Origin: Paraburkholderia ferrariae NBRC 106233
GTDB lineage: Bacteria; Pseudomonadota; Gammaproteobacteria; Burkholderiales; Burkholderiaceae
DNA: 64,000 nt
Reading direction: 5' to 3'
NCBI RefSeq assembly: GCF_000685035.1
Contig: NZ_BAYB01000030.1
Location: 1 to 64,000, forward strand
The position numbers and the translations under genes were made by a program. Below, piece by piece: positions 43,094 to 51,120 of this stretch; the first letter of the stretch is position 1, and each line of letters starts with the position of its first letter. The notes beneath the pieces are model-generated. The model ran no database searches, was not told where the DNA came from, and was given only the letters and a program-made list of their open reading frames with translations.

Positions 43094-43654
43094 CTATGAG
43101 ACGTGTAGCCACTTGTGTTCGACGTACGAGAAGACCCAGCACACGGGCAGGGCGCACAGCATGCCGAGCGTGACGGCGGCGCAGCGGAACAGCGCGACGT
43201 CCCAGATGGGCCCTTGCGTGGGCACGAGCAGCACGATGGTGGTGGTGATGCCGGCAAGGCGCGCGGCGGTGCTGACTTTCAGGCACCAGCACGCGACGAT
43301 CACGATGGCCACGGCCCCGAGATAGACCCAGAGGTTTTCGGTGCCGAGCATGGCGGCCGCGAAGCCGCATACCCCGCCGGCCAGGGCGCCGATGAACTGG
43401 TCGCGCGACTGGCTGAGCGTATCCGAGTAATCGTGCTGCGTGACGGCGATGGCGGTGATGGCGGCCCAGAACGCCTGCTCGGCGTGCACCGCGCGGCCGA
43501 TGCTGTAGGCAAGGCCCGCGCCGCACACGGCGCGCAACGCCATCAGCACGCCCTGCACCGCGCGGCTCTTGAGCGGCAGGCTCTTGAGCGCGTTGAAGGC
43601 GGACTGCTGGAGCGACGTAAGGTAGGCGAAAAGGTTGTCTTGCGGGTCGGACAT
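43094..43654 (-). CDS. FUSC-family membrane protein
   Basis: The 186-residue protein has about six hydrophobic segments and the FUSC (fusaric-acid-resistance-like) core RAVHAEQAFWAAITAIAVTQHDYSDTLSQSRDQFIGALAGG, including the sequence around the conserved aromatic/charged helix. Full FUSC exporters are about 350-700 residues with a cytosolic part, so this is a short membrane-only version. The start is the ATG at 43652-43654. It is 44 bases downstream of the GntR gene and may be the last gene of that unit. Confidence 0.82.
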   Translation of the reverse strand: MSDPQDNLFAYLTSLQQSAFNALKSLPLKSRAVQGVLMALRAVCGAGLAYSIGRAVHAEQAFWAAITAIAVTQHDYSDTLSQSRDQFIGALAGGVCGFAAAMLGTENLWVYLGAVAIVIVACWCLKVSTAARLAGITTTIVLLVPTQGPIWDVALFRCAAVTLGMLCALPVCWVFSYVEHKWLHVS

Positions 43655-43698
43655 TGCGGGCGTCGAGCCTTTGGCGGATGAAGGTGCCGCCAAGGATA

Positions 43699-44442
43699 TC
43701 AAGTCCGCGCCTTCCCGCGCGAGACCGCGCGCCGGCGTGCCGGCGGCGTCGCAGCGGGGCTCGCGCTTTCCTCTCCGATTACGCTCGCGGCATCGGGCAG
43801 GCAATGCTTGCGCAACTGCCGCGCGGCATGGCGCAGGTCGCGCTCGATCGCGCGCCGCACGCCTTCGGCGTCTCTTCGTTTGAGCCGGCGCATCAGGCCG
43901 TCGTGCGCGTCGTTGAGCGAGGCGGCGAAGCTTGCGTCGTCGAACAGCAGGTTCGAGATCGGCCCGACCTGCAGCCAGACCGTCTCGATCAACTCCACCA
44001 GCAGCGGCGAACCGCACGCGCGATAGAGCGCGAGATGGAAGTCCTCGTTGGCATCCAGATAGCGCGCGGGCTTGTTCTGCGCGAGCGCTTCGGCCATCTG
44101 CGCGCACAGCGCGTCGAGCCGTCCGATCCCGGCATCGCCCAGGCGTGACGTGGCGAGGCGCGCGGCCTCGCCTTCCAGCATCACGCGCACGTTCAGCACG
44201 TCGTCGAATTGCGCGTGCGTGAGTTGCGGCACCATCACGCCGCGATTGGGCAGGTTCACGAGTGCCGATTCGGCGGCGAGACGCACGAGCGCCGCGCGCA
44301 CCGGCATCTCTCCCACGCCCAGTTGTTCGGCGAGCGCGTGGATGCGCAGCCGTTCGCCCGGCACGAAGCGGCCGAGGCTCAGCCAGCGGCGCAGCGTGGC
44401 GTAAGTCTCGTCCTGCAGCGATTGATGCGCGCGCGTTTTCAT
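43699..44442 (-). CDS. GntR-family regulator (FadR/FCD subfamily)
   Basis: The 247-residue protein has a winged GntR helix-turn-helix (GERLRIHALAEQLGVGEMPVRAALVRLAAESALV, about 27-60) and an FCD all-helical effector domain with the metal-site Asp/His pattern (DANEDFHLALYRACGSPLL). It follows the aminotransferase gene by 13 bases and probably autoregulates through the paired TTTGATCAAA palindromes ahead of that operon. The inducer is unknown; the neighbour suggests an amine or amino acid. Confidence 0.88.
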   Translation of the reverse strand: MKTRAHQSLQDETYATLRRWLSLGRFVPGERLRIHALAEQLGVGEMPVRAALVRLAAESALVNLPNRGVMVPQLTHAQFDDVLNVRVMLEGEAARLATSRLGDAGIGRLDALCAQMAEALAQNKPARYLDANEDFHLALYRACGSPLLVELIETVWLQVGPISNLLFDDASFAASLNDAHDGLMRRLKRRDAEGVRRAIERDLRHAARQLRKHCLPDAASVIGEESASPAATPPARRRAVSRGKART

Positions 44443-44455
44443 TGCGGTGCGCCGC

Positions 44456-45814
44456 TTACTTCAGTTCTGCCAGGCATGCGTCGAATGCTTCGAGCAGCCG
44501 GTCGATATCGGCGGTCGTGGTATCCGGGCAGACGAGCATCATGTTGTGGAACGGCGTAATCAGCACGCCGCGGTTGAGCAGATACAGATGGACGAGGTGC
44601 TCCAGTTCGTCGTCCATGGCTGCGCGCGCTTCGGTGCCGTTGCGCGGCGGCGTCGTGCAGAACTGGAACTCGGTTCGCGCGCCCACGCGCGTTACGCACC
44701 ACGGCAATGCGTGGCGTGCGATGGTGGCGCTCAGGCCATCGGCGAGCCGCGCGGCGAGTGCGAACATGTGTTCGTAGGCAGCGTCGGTCATCACCTCGGT
44801 GAGCGTGGCGCGCATCGCGCTCATCGAGAGCATGTTCGCCGTGAGCGTCGTGCCGATGCCCGAGTGGCCCGGCGGCGCGTCGAGCTTGGCCTGCTGTGCG
44901 CGCGCGGCGAATTCCGCGGAAAAACCGTACACGGCGCACGGGACGCCGCCGCCCACGGGCTTGCCGAGCACGAAGAGATCCGCCTCGATGCCGTGCGCCT
45001 GCGCATAGCCGCGCGGGCCGCTGCTGATCGTATGGGTTTCGTCGATGGCGAGCAGCGTGCCGCAGCGGCGCATCAGCGCCTGCGCTTCGCGCCAGAAGCC
45101 GGGTTCGGGCAGCACCATGCCCACGTTGGTCATGGCCGGCTCGGCCAGCACGCAGGCTACTTCGCCGTCGGCCAGCGCACGCTCCAGCGCGCCGAGGTCG
45201 TTGAATTCCACCACGCGCGTGTACGGCAGCAGGTTGTGCACCTGGCCCAGCAGGCTCGCGCGCTGCGTGGGCCGGCCGTCCACGAGATCGACGAACACGT
45301 CGTCCACGGTGCCGTGGTAGCAGCCGTTGAACACGACAATCTGCTGGCGGCCCGTGGCGGCGCGCGCCCAGCGCAGCGCGAAGCGGTTCGCGTCGCTCGC
45401 CGTCATTGCGAACTGCCAGTACGGCAGGCCGAAGCGCTCGGCCAGCGCCTCGCCCACCACGGCGGCGTCCTCGCCCGGCAGCATGGTCGTGAAGCCGCGC
45501 GCAGCCTGCGCGGCGAGCGCGCGGCCCACCGGCTCGGGCGCGTGGCCGAACATGGCGCCCGTGTCGCCGAGGCAAAAGTCGGCGTAGCGGTGCCCGTCGG
45601 CGTCGGTGAAGGTCGCGCCGCGTGCGGTTTCGACATAGAGCGAGAACGGCGTGGACCAGTCGTTCATCCAGTGCAGCGGCACGCCGAACAGCAGATGCTG
45701 CGCGGCGCGGGCCGAAAGCGCCTGCGACTTCGGGCGGGCGGCGATGAACGCTTCGCGTTCGCGTGCGAGGACGCGCTGTGCGCGGTCCCAGTTCACGCCT
45801 TGGCGGGTTGGCAT
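44456..45814 (-). CDS. Class III PLP aminotransferase (GSA-aminotransferase-like)
   Basis: The 452-residue protein is a class III aminotransferase. It has the cofactor region GTLLAIDETHTISSGPRGYA (PLP Asp) and the Schiff-base lysine in FVLGKPVGGGVPCAVYG, features nearest the glutamate-1-semialdehyde aminotransferase branch. Its place next to a GntR regulator, outside any heme gene set, argues for catabolism of an amine or amino acid rather than tetrapyrrole synthesis. The ATG at 45812-45814 is preceded by AGGAGAC. It heads the unit aminotransferase-GntR-FUSC. Confidence 0.86.
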   Translation of the reverse strand: MPTRQGVNWDRAQRVLAREREAFIAARPKSQALSARAAQHLLFGVPLHWMNDWSTPFSLYVETARGATFTDADGHRYADFCLGDTGAMFGHAPEPVGRALAAQAARGFTTMLPGEDAAVVGEALAERFGLPYWQFAMTASDANRFALRWARAATGRQQIVVFNGCYHGTVDDVFVDLVDGRPTQRASLLGQVHNLLPYTRVVEFNDLGALERALADGEVACVLAEPAMTNVGMVLPEPGFWREAQALMRRCGTLLAIDETHTISSGPRGYAQAHGIEADLFVLGKPVGGGVPCAVYGFSAEFAARAQQAKLDAPPGHSGIGTTLTANMLSMSAMRATLTEVMTDAAYEHMFALAARLADGLSATIARHALPWCVTRVGARTEFQFCTTPPRNGTEARAAMDDELEHLVHLYLLNRGVLITPFHNMMLVCPDTTTADIDRLLEAFDACLAELK

Positions 45815-45860
45815 GGGCGTCTCCTGTATGGCGCCGCACACACCGGATGGCGCGCGACGC

Positions 45861-45915
45861 ATGATTTGATCAAATCATCGCACGGGAGCGGGGAGAAAGT
45901 AAATTTGATCAAATT
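45861..45915. promoter_or_regulatory. Two TTTGATCAAA palindromes upstream of the aminotransferase
   Basis: ATGATTTGATCAAATCAT (45861-45878) is a perfect 18-base palindrome and AATTTGATCAAATT (45902-45915) a perfect 14-base one; both share the core TTTGATCAAA and their centres are 39 bases apart. Paired dyads immediately upstream of the aminotransferase-GntR operon fit a GntR-dimer operator pair. Confidence 0.75.
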
Positions 45916-45972
45916 AACGGAAACGGGGATCGGATGCGGCCGCGCTCATGGCTTTTACCCGCTACGCCAAAG

Positions 45973-46003
45973 AAAAAGGCGCGATGCAGTCCTGCATCGC
46001 GCC
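45973..46003 (-). terminator. Rho-independent terminator of the DoxX gene
   Basis: GGCGCGATGCAG (45978-45989) and CTGCATCGCGCC (45992-46003) form a 12-base stem, and on the minus strand it is followed by a TTTTT run (45977-45973). It lies 38 bases after the doxX stop. Confidence 0.85.
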
Positions 46004-46041
46004 TTGAGAGCCAGGCGAGCCGCAAGGCCCGCGCGCGGTAT

Positions 46042-46455
46042 TTACTTCCTGTCGATCGAGAACTTGCCGGGACCAGTTACGGCGAGCGCCAGCAGGCCGC
46101 CCGCAATGCTCACGTTCTTGTAGAAGTTGATCATGTTTTCCATCTGCTCCATGCCGGTCTCGTTCCAGAAGTGATGGCCGACGAGCGCGGTGGCGATGGT
46201 GTAGAGGGCAAGCAGCACGGCGAGCGGACGCGTGTAAAAGCCCACGACGATCAGGATGCCCACGACCAGTTCCATGACGACGGCGATGATGGCGGAGAGC
46301 ATGGGTACGGGCGCGCCGACGTGTTCCATATAGCCCACGGTGCCCGAAAAGCCCGTGATCTTGGCCCAGCCGAACAGCACGAACAGGGTGGCGAGCAGGA
46401 TGCGCGAGATGAGCAGGACGACGTCGTTGCCCTGGCCGAAGAGGTTGTATCGCAT
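46042..46455 (-). CDS. DoxX-family membrane protein
   Basis: The 137-residue inner-membrane protein has four helices and the DoxX/YphA pattern VVLLISRILLATLFVLFGWAKITGFSGT and PLAVLLALYTIATALVGHHFW. Members are linked to redox and thiol stress, but biochemical roles are unclear. The start is the ATG at 46453-46455; the longer open frame upstream is non-coding. It lies 130 bases downstream of the pirin gene and ends at a good terminator. The pirin/DoxX pair with a divergent LysR regulator is a common beta-proteobacterial arrangement. Confidence 0.88.
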   Translation of the reverse strand: MRYNLFGQGNDVVLLISRILLATLFVLFGWAKITGFSGTVGYMEHVGAPVPMLSAIIAVVMELVVGILIVVGFYTRPLAVLLALYTIATALVGHHFWNETGMEQMENMINFYKNVSIAGGLLALAVTGPGKFSIDRK

Positions 46456-46585
46456 GGTGTTCTCCAATGGGTTGTTGCAGTTCGAATTGCTTTTGCCGGT
46501 TGTTTCCGTTGTGTTGTGCCTCTTGCTGCGTTTGCCGGGAGAGAGACCCGCCGGGCCTCCCCCACAGCCTACGCAATCTGGCGCG

Positions 46586-47311
46586 TTACGACCAGAGTTC
46601 CGGGACTTCGTTGTTGCGCAGGTCAAAGACCAGCACCTCGGCATCCTGACCCAAACTGAACGAGAGCGTGCGCTCGTCGCGCATGCGCGCGCCATCGCCT
46701 TCGGCGAGAGCCACGCCGTTCACGCTCACGCTGCCGCGCGCCACGTGCACATAGGCATAACGCTGGGCGCCGAGCTCGAGCGTCGCGGTTTCGGCACCGT
46801 CGAAGCGGCCCGCGTAGACCCGCGCATCCTGACGCAGCAGCAGCGAATCGTCTGCGCCGTCGGGCGAGAGGATGAGGCGCAGCTTGCCGCGCTTTTCGGC
46901 GTCGGCGAGATGCTTCTGCTGGTAGCGCGGCTGCGCGCCCATCTCGTTCGGTGCGATCCAGATCTGCAGGAAATGCACCGGTTCCGCCGGCGAGTGGTTG
47001 AACTCGCTGTGCGTGACGCCCGTGCCGGCGCTCATCAACTGCACGTCGCCCGGCACGATGACCGAGCCCGTGCCCATCGAGTCCTTGTGTTCGAGCGCGC
47101 CTTCCAGCACGTACGAGAAGATTTCCATGTCGCGGTGCGGATGCTTGCCGAAGCCGCGCGCCGGGGCGACGCGGTCGTCGTTGATCACGAGCAGGTCGGA
47201 GAAGCCGGTCTGCTTCGGATCGTAGTAGTTGGCGAACGAGAAGGTATGGCGCGAACTGAGCCAGCCGTGTTCGCCGCGCCCGCGTTGATCGGCCTTGCGA
47301 AGTTCCATCAT
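46586..47311 (-). CDS. Pirin-family protein (YhhW-like bicupin)
   Basis: The 241-residue protein has two cupin halves. The N-terminal metal ligands appear in GFGKHPHRDMEIFSYVLEG (His, His, and the later His of GVTHSEFNHS and Glu), as in YhhW and pirins, which bind Fe and show quercetinase activity in vitro. Length fits the bacterial group (about 230-240). It is the first gene of the minus-strand pair with doxX and divergent from the LysR gene 105 bases away, which probably controls it. Confidence 0.9.
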   Translation of the reverse strand: MMELRKADQRGRGEHGWLSSRHTFSFANYYDPKQTGFSDLLVINDDRVAPARGFGKHPHRDMEIFSYVLEGALEHKDSMGTGSVIVPGDVQLMSAGTGVTHSEFNHSPAEPVHFLQIWIAPNEMGAQPRYQQKHLADAEKRGKLRLILSPDGADDSLLLRQDARVYAGRFDGAETATLELGAQRYAYVHVARGSVSVNGVALAEGDGARMRDERTLSFSLGQDAEVLVFDLRNNEVPELWS

Positions 47312-47364
47312 TTCGACCTCCGTTGATCGTGTTCGATTGGATGGAGGTCAGTTTAGGTCAATCA

Positions 47365-47411
47365 ACTTGAATATAATCACCTGTAAATCCGACTTACAGT
47401 CACATTCAAGT
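47365..47411. promoter_or_regulatory. LysR-type operator between pirin and lysR genes
   Basis: CTGTAA (47381-47386) faces TTACAG (47394-47399) and contains the T-N11-A LysR box, TGTAA-N7-TTACA. A second nested pair ACTTGAA (47365-47371) and TTCAAGT (47405-47411) surrounds it, and a TATAAT hexamer lies at 47372-47377. The two dyads have nearly the same centre, as expected for a tetrameric LysR protein. Confidence 0.65.
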
Positions 47412-47416
47412 GGACA

Positions 47417-48331
47417 ATGGCGATGCAACTCGACGACATGCGAATCTTCGTGGCGGCCGTGGATGCGGGCAATTTCACGGCCGCCGCCAACCGCCTGCGG
47501 CTCTCCAAACAGTTCGTGAGCCGCCGCGTGGCCGCGCTGGAAGCGAGCCTGGGGGCGCGGCTGCTGGTGCGCAACACGCGCCATCTGGCGGTCACGGATC
47601 TCGGGCAGGACTTCTACGAGCGGGCGCGGCGCATCCTGGCCGAGGTGGGCGAGGCCGAAGCGGCTATGTCCGCGCGCCGCACCGAACCGCGCGGCTTGCT
47701 GCGGGTGAGCGCGCCGATGTCGTTCGGCATGGCGCATCTCTCGCCGCTCGTGGCGGAATTTCTGCGCGCGCATCCGGACGTCCGCTTCGACATGGAGCTC
47801 AGCGACCGCACCATCGACGTGATCGGCGAGGGTTTCGACATGGCGCTGCGCATCGGCCGGCTGCAGGATTCGACGCTGGTGGCGCAAAAGCTCATCGACG
47901 TGCGCATGATCGCGTGCTGCAGCCCCGGCTACCGGCGGCGCCACGGCGAGCCGGCCACGCCCGCCGAACTCGTGCGTCATGCCTGCCTGGCCTATGGTCA
48001 GGCAGGGCGCGCGGCGTGGGACTTCATCGTGGACGGCGTGCGCACGCCATTCGAGGTGCACGGTCCGCTGCGCGCGAACAACGGCGAGGTGATCCGCGAT
48101 TCGGCGATTGCGGGGCTGGGCATTGCCTATCTGCCCGACTTCATCGTGGGGGGATCGGTCGATGCGGGGCTGCTCGTGGAGGTGCTCGCGCCGTTCATGC
48201 CGCCGCCCAACGGCTTGCACGCGGTTTATCCGCAACATCGCGAAGGTTCCGTGACAATCCGCGCTTTTACACAATTTCTGCGAGAGCGGCTCACCGCGCG
48301 TGCGGCGACTGCGCGTGGCGGGGCGTTATGA
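47417..48331 (+). CDS. LysR-family transcriptional regulator
   Basis: The 304-residue protein has the N-terminal LysR HTH (MRIFVAAVDAGNFTAAANRL, then SKQFVSRRVAALEASLGARLLVRN) and the periplasmic-binding-like effector domain. It is divergent from the pirin-doxX pair. The start may be the ATG at 47417 or the one at 47423. It likely activates the pirin-doxX genes under redox or aromatic stress; ligand unknown. Confidence 0.9.
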   Translation: MAMQLDDMRIFVAAVDAGNFTAAANRLRLSKQFVSRRVAALEASLGARLLVRNTRHLAVTDLGQDFYERARRILAEVGEAEAAMSARRTEPRGLLRVSAPMSFGMAHLSPLVAEFLRAHPDVRFDMELSDRTIDVIGEGFDMALRIGRLQDSTLVAQKLIDVRMIACCSPGYRRRHGEPATPAELVRHACLAYGQAGRAAWDFIVDGVRTPFEVHGPLRANNGEVIRDSAIAGLGIAYLPDFIVGGSVDAGLLVEVLAPFMPPPNGLHAVYPQHREGSVTIRAFTQFLRERLTARAATARGGAL

Positions 48332-48696
48332 CGCGGCGGCCCGGGTCCGGCACTGCCTTGTGGAAAGGCGGTTGCATCCGCATCTAACCCATGGCGGGAG
48401 GCGCGTGGCGCGGCACAGGTGCGGAACCTCGCGCGCGTTCGTCCATCCCATCAGAAGGGGCGGGCGCCAGGGGCATGCGTCCCGATGTCGCAGTTTCGTT
48501 GTATGCTCGACGCCCCGACGGTTGCGCGGGCCCGCCTCGAAGAGGCGCAAACGGCCGCGGGACGGTCCTTCGGCGGCTTCCATGGGGGCCGATAGGGACA
48601 GACAATACCCGCGATCAAAGCAACCAATTTTTCAAACGGACGCGATTCCCGTAAATTTCGTCCATACCTTTTCCACCCAGAGCGAGGAATCAACGC
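48332..48696 (+). other. Region upstream of ahpC without a supported gene
   Basis: About 365 bases of GC-rich sequence becoming AT-richer near 48610-48680, where the ahpC promoter should lie. I looked for an OxyR box and found no convincing ATAG-N7-CTAT pair. Short open frames here lack ribosome sites. Confidence 0.4.
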
Positions 48697-49260
48697 ATGT
48701 CTCTCATCAACACGCAAGTCAAGCCGTTCAAGGCCACCGCTTACCACAACGGCAAGTTCGTTCCGGTTTCGGAAGAGAACTTCCTCGGCAAGTGGTCGGT
48801 CGTGGTGTTCTACCCGGCTGACTTCACGTTCGTGTGCCCGACCGAACTCGGCGACCTGGCTGACCACTACGCCGAATTCCAGAAGCTGGGCGTTGAGATC
48901 TACGGCGTGTCGACCGACACGCACTTCACGCACAAGGCATGGCACGACACGTCGGATACGATCGCCAAGATCCAGTACCCGCTCGTCGGCGACCCGACCG
49001 CCACGCTGGCTCGCAACTTCGACGTTCTGATCGAAGAAGAAGGCCTGGCACTGCGCGGCACGTTCGTGATCAACCCGCAAGGCGAGATCAAGCTGTGCGA
49101 AATCCACGACAACGGCATTGGCCGTGACGCCAAGGAACTGCTCCGCAAGGTGCAGGCTGCGCAATACGTCGCATCGCACCCGGGCGAAGTCTGCCCCGCC
49201 AAGTGGACGCCGGGCGCCGAAACGCTCAAGCCGTCGCTCGACCTCGTCGGCAAGATCTAA
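48697..49260 (+). CDS. ahpC: Alkyl hydroperoxide reductase peroxiredoxin subunit
   Basis: The 187-residue protein is a typical 2-Cys peroxiredoxin of the AhpC class. The peroxidatic C47 sits in YPADFTFVCPTELGD and the resolving C166 in HPGEVCPAKW. It reduces H2O2 and organic peroxides in the cytoplasm and is recycled by AhpF, encoded 195 bases downstream. The start at 48697 has a GAGGAA site upstream. Sequence and length are canonical. Confidence 0.97.
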   Translation: MSLINTQVKPFKATAYHNGKFVPVSEENFLGKWSVVVFYPADFTFVCPTELGDLADHYAEFQKLGVEIYGVSTDTHFTHKAWHDTSDTIAKIQYPLVGDPTATLARNFDVLIEEEGLALRGTFVINPQGEIKLCEIHDNGIGRDAKELLRKVQAAQYVASHPGEVCPAKWTPGAETLKPSLDLVGKI

Positions 49261-49273
49261 GCGTCGCAGGACC

Positions 49274-49354
49274 CATGCGATCGCCCTGATCGCATGACGC
49301 TGAAGTTCCACTGAGCTGTCAATCCGGGCCGCGGCTACGCGGCCAGCGGCCCGG
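49274..49354 (+). other. Two stem-loops in the ahpC-ahpF spacer
   Basis: CATGCGATC (49274-49282) pairs with GATCGCATG (49288-49296), and CCGGGCCGC (49324-49332) with GCGGCCCGG (49346-49354). Neither has a U-run. They probably stabilise the ahpC message or attenuate read-through, allowing much more AhpC than AhpF. Confidence 0.6.
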
Positions 49355-49455
49355 GTGTCTCGCTGTTGCCTCGCTGCGGTTTTCGCAAGGTGGCAGAATT
49401 GCCAGGCATTACTTAGCATTCCCCCCGCTTCTTCTCTAGCCGGAAAATACACGCC

Positions 49456-51057
49456 ATGCTCGACGCCAATCTCAAGAGTCAACTGAAAAGCTACCTGGAA
49501 AAAGTCACGCAGTCGATCGAGATCGTTGCGTATCTGGACGACGGCGAGAAGTCGCAGGAGCTGCAGACCCTGCTGCAGGACATTGCCTCGCTCTCGGATC
49601 GCATCCGCTACGAAGAACGCCGTGGCGCCGCTGCCGGCGACGCGCGTACCCCTTCGTTCGACCTGAAGCGCGCCAACTCGGACGTGAAGGTCACGTTCGC
49701 GGGCATTCCGATGGGCCATGAATTCACGTCGCTCGTGCTTGCGCTCCTGCAAGTGGGTGGCCACCCCGTCAAGCTGGAAAGCGACACCATCGAACAGGTG
49801 CGCTCGCTCGACGGCGTGTTCTCGTTCGAAGTCTATATGTCGCTCACGTGCCAGAACTGCCCGGAAGTCGTGCAGTCGATCAACGCGATGGCGGCGCTCA
49901 ACCCGAACGTGAAGATCGTCACGATCGACGGCTCGCTGTTCCAGGACGAAGTCGAGAAGCGCCAGATCATGGCGGTGCCGACCATCTATCTGAACGGCGA
50001 AGTGTTCGGCCAGGGCCGCATGGGTGTCGAAGAGATTCTCGCCAGGCTCGACACCGGCGCATCGGCGCGTGCCGCCGAAAAGCTGAGCCAGAAGGACGTT
50101 TTCGACATGCTGATCGTCGGCGGCGGCCCCGCCGGCGCCGCGGCTGCGATTTACGCGGCGCGCAAGGGCATTCGCACCGGCGTGCTGGCCGAACGCTTCG
50201 GCGGCCAGGTGCTCGACACCATGGCCATCGAGAACTTCGTCTCGGTGAAGGAAACGGAAGGGCCGAAGTTCGCGGCGGCGCTGGAGCAGCACGTGCGCGC
50301 CTACGAAGTGGACATCATGAACGTGCAGCGCGCCGAAGCGCTGGTGCCCACGGGTAACGGCTTCGAAGTGCGCACCGCAAGCGGCGCCACGCTGCGCGCG
50401 AAGAGCGTGGTGCTGGCTACCGGCGCACGCTGGCGCAATGTGGACGTGCCGGGCGAGCAGGAATACCGCAACAAGGGCGTGGCGTACTGCCCGCACTGCG
50501 ACGGCCCGCTCTTCAAGGGCAAGCGTGTGGCCGTGATCGGCGGCGGCAACTCGGGCGTGGAAGCGGCCATCGACCTCGCGGGTATCGTGAGCCACGTGAC
50601 GCTGCTCGAATTCGGCGCGCAACTGCGTGCGGACGAAGTGCTCCAGCGCAAGCTGCGCAGCCTGCCCAACGTCACGGTACATGTGAACGCGCAGACCACC
50701 GAGATTATCGGCGACGGCCAGAAGCTCACGGGTCTCGCGTATCTCGAGCGCACGTCGGGTGAAACGCGTCACCTCGAACTCGAAGGCGTGTTCGTGCAGA
50801 TCGGCCTCGTGCCGAACACCGAGTTCCTCAAGGGCACGGTGGCGCTTTCGAAGCACGGCGAGATCGAAGTGGATGCGAAGGGCCAGACGTCGGTGCCGGG
50901 CGTGTTTGCCGCGGGCGATGTGACCACCGTGCCGTTCAAGCAGATCGTGATCGCCGTGGGCGAAGGCGCGAAGGCCTCGCTCGGCGCGTTCGAATACCTG
51001 ATCCGCTCGTCGGCGGATGCGGAGGAAGATGCGAAGGTGGCGGCCGCCGTGGCCTGA
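49456..51057 (+). CDS. ahpF: Alkyl hydroperoxide reductase flavoprotein subunit
   Basis: The 533-residue protein has the AhpF plan: an N-terminal double thioredoxin-like domain with the CQNC centre (C132, C135), and a thioredoxin-reductase-like FAD/NAD part with VGGGPAGAAAAIYAARKG, the redox disulphide CPHC (C345, C348) and VIGGGNSGVEAAIDLAG. It passes electrons from NADH to AhpC. Length is typical (about 520-535). A terminator follows at 51095-51120. Confidence 0.96.
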   Translation: MLDANLKSQLKSYLEKVTQSIEIVAYLDDGEKSQELQTLLQDIASLSDRIRYEERRGAAAGDARTPSFDLKRANSDVKVTFAGIPMGHEFTSLVLALLQVGGHPVKLESDTIEQVRSLDGVFSFEVYMSLTCQNCPEVVQSINAMAALNPNVKIVTIDGSLFQDEVEKRQIMAVPTIYLNGEVFGQGRMGVEEILARLDTGASARAAEKLSQKDVFDMLIVGGGPAGAAAAIYAARKGIRTGVLAERFGGQVLDTMAIENFVSVKETEGPKFAAALEQHVRAYEVDIMNVQRAEALVPTGNGFEVRTASGATLRAKSVVLATGARWRNVDVPGEQEYRNKGVAYCPHCDGPLFKGKRVAVIGGGNSGVEAAIDLAGIVSHVTLLEFGAQLRADEVLQRKLRSLPNVTVHVNAQTTEIIGDGQKLTGLAYLERTSGETRHLELEGVFVQIGLVPNTEFLKGTVALSKHGEIEVDAKGQTSVPGVFAAGDVTTVPFKQIVIAVGEGAKASLGAFEYLIRSSADAEEDAKVAAAVA

Positions 51058-51094
51058 GCCTTGCGCTTTGCGCAGTTAGTAGTCTCTCTTTGAT

Positions 51095-51120
51095 ACGCCG
51101 GCTCACGCCGGCGTTTTTTT
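51095..51120. terminator. Rho-independent terminator of ahpF
   Basis: ACGCCGGC (51095-51102) and GCCGGCGT (51107-51114) form an eight-base stem with a four-base loop and a seven-base T-run. The converging acvB gene ends inside the T-run. Confidence 0.92.

Noticed and set aside
48391..48654. Short frame upstream of ahpC
   Set aside because: Arg/Pro-rich with no motif; lies across the expected promoter.
48332..48696. OxyR site upstream of ahpC
   Set aside because: GATAG and ATAC elements near 48590 do not fit the spacing of the OxyR consensus.
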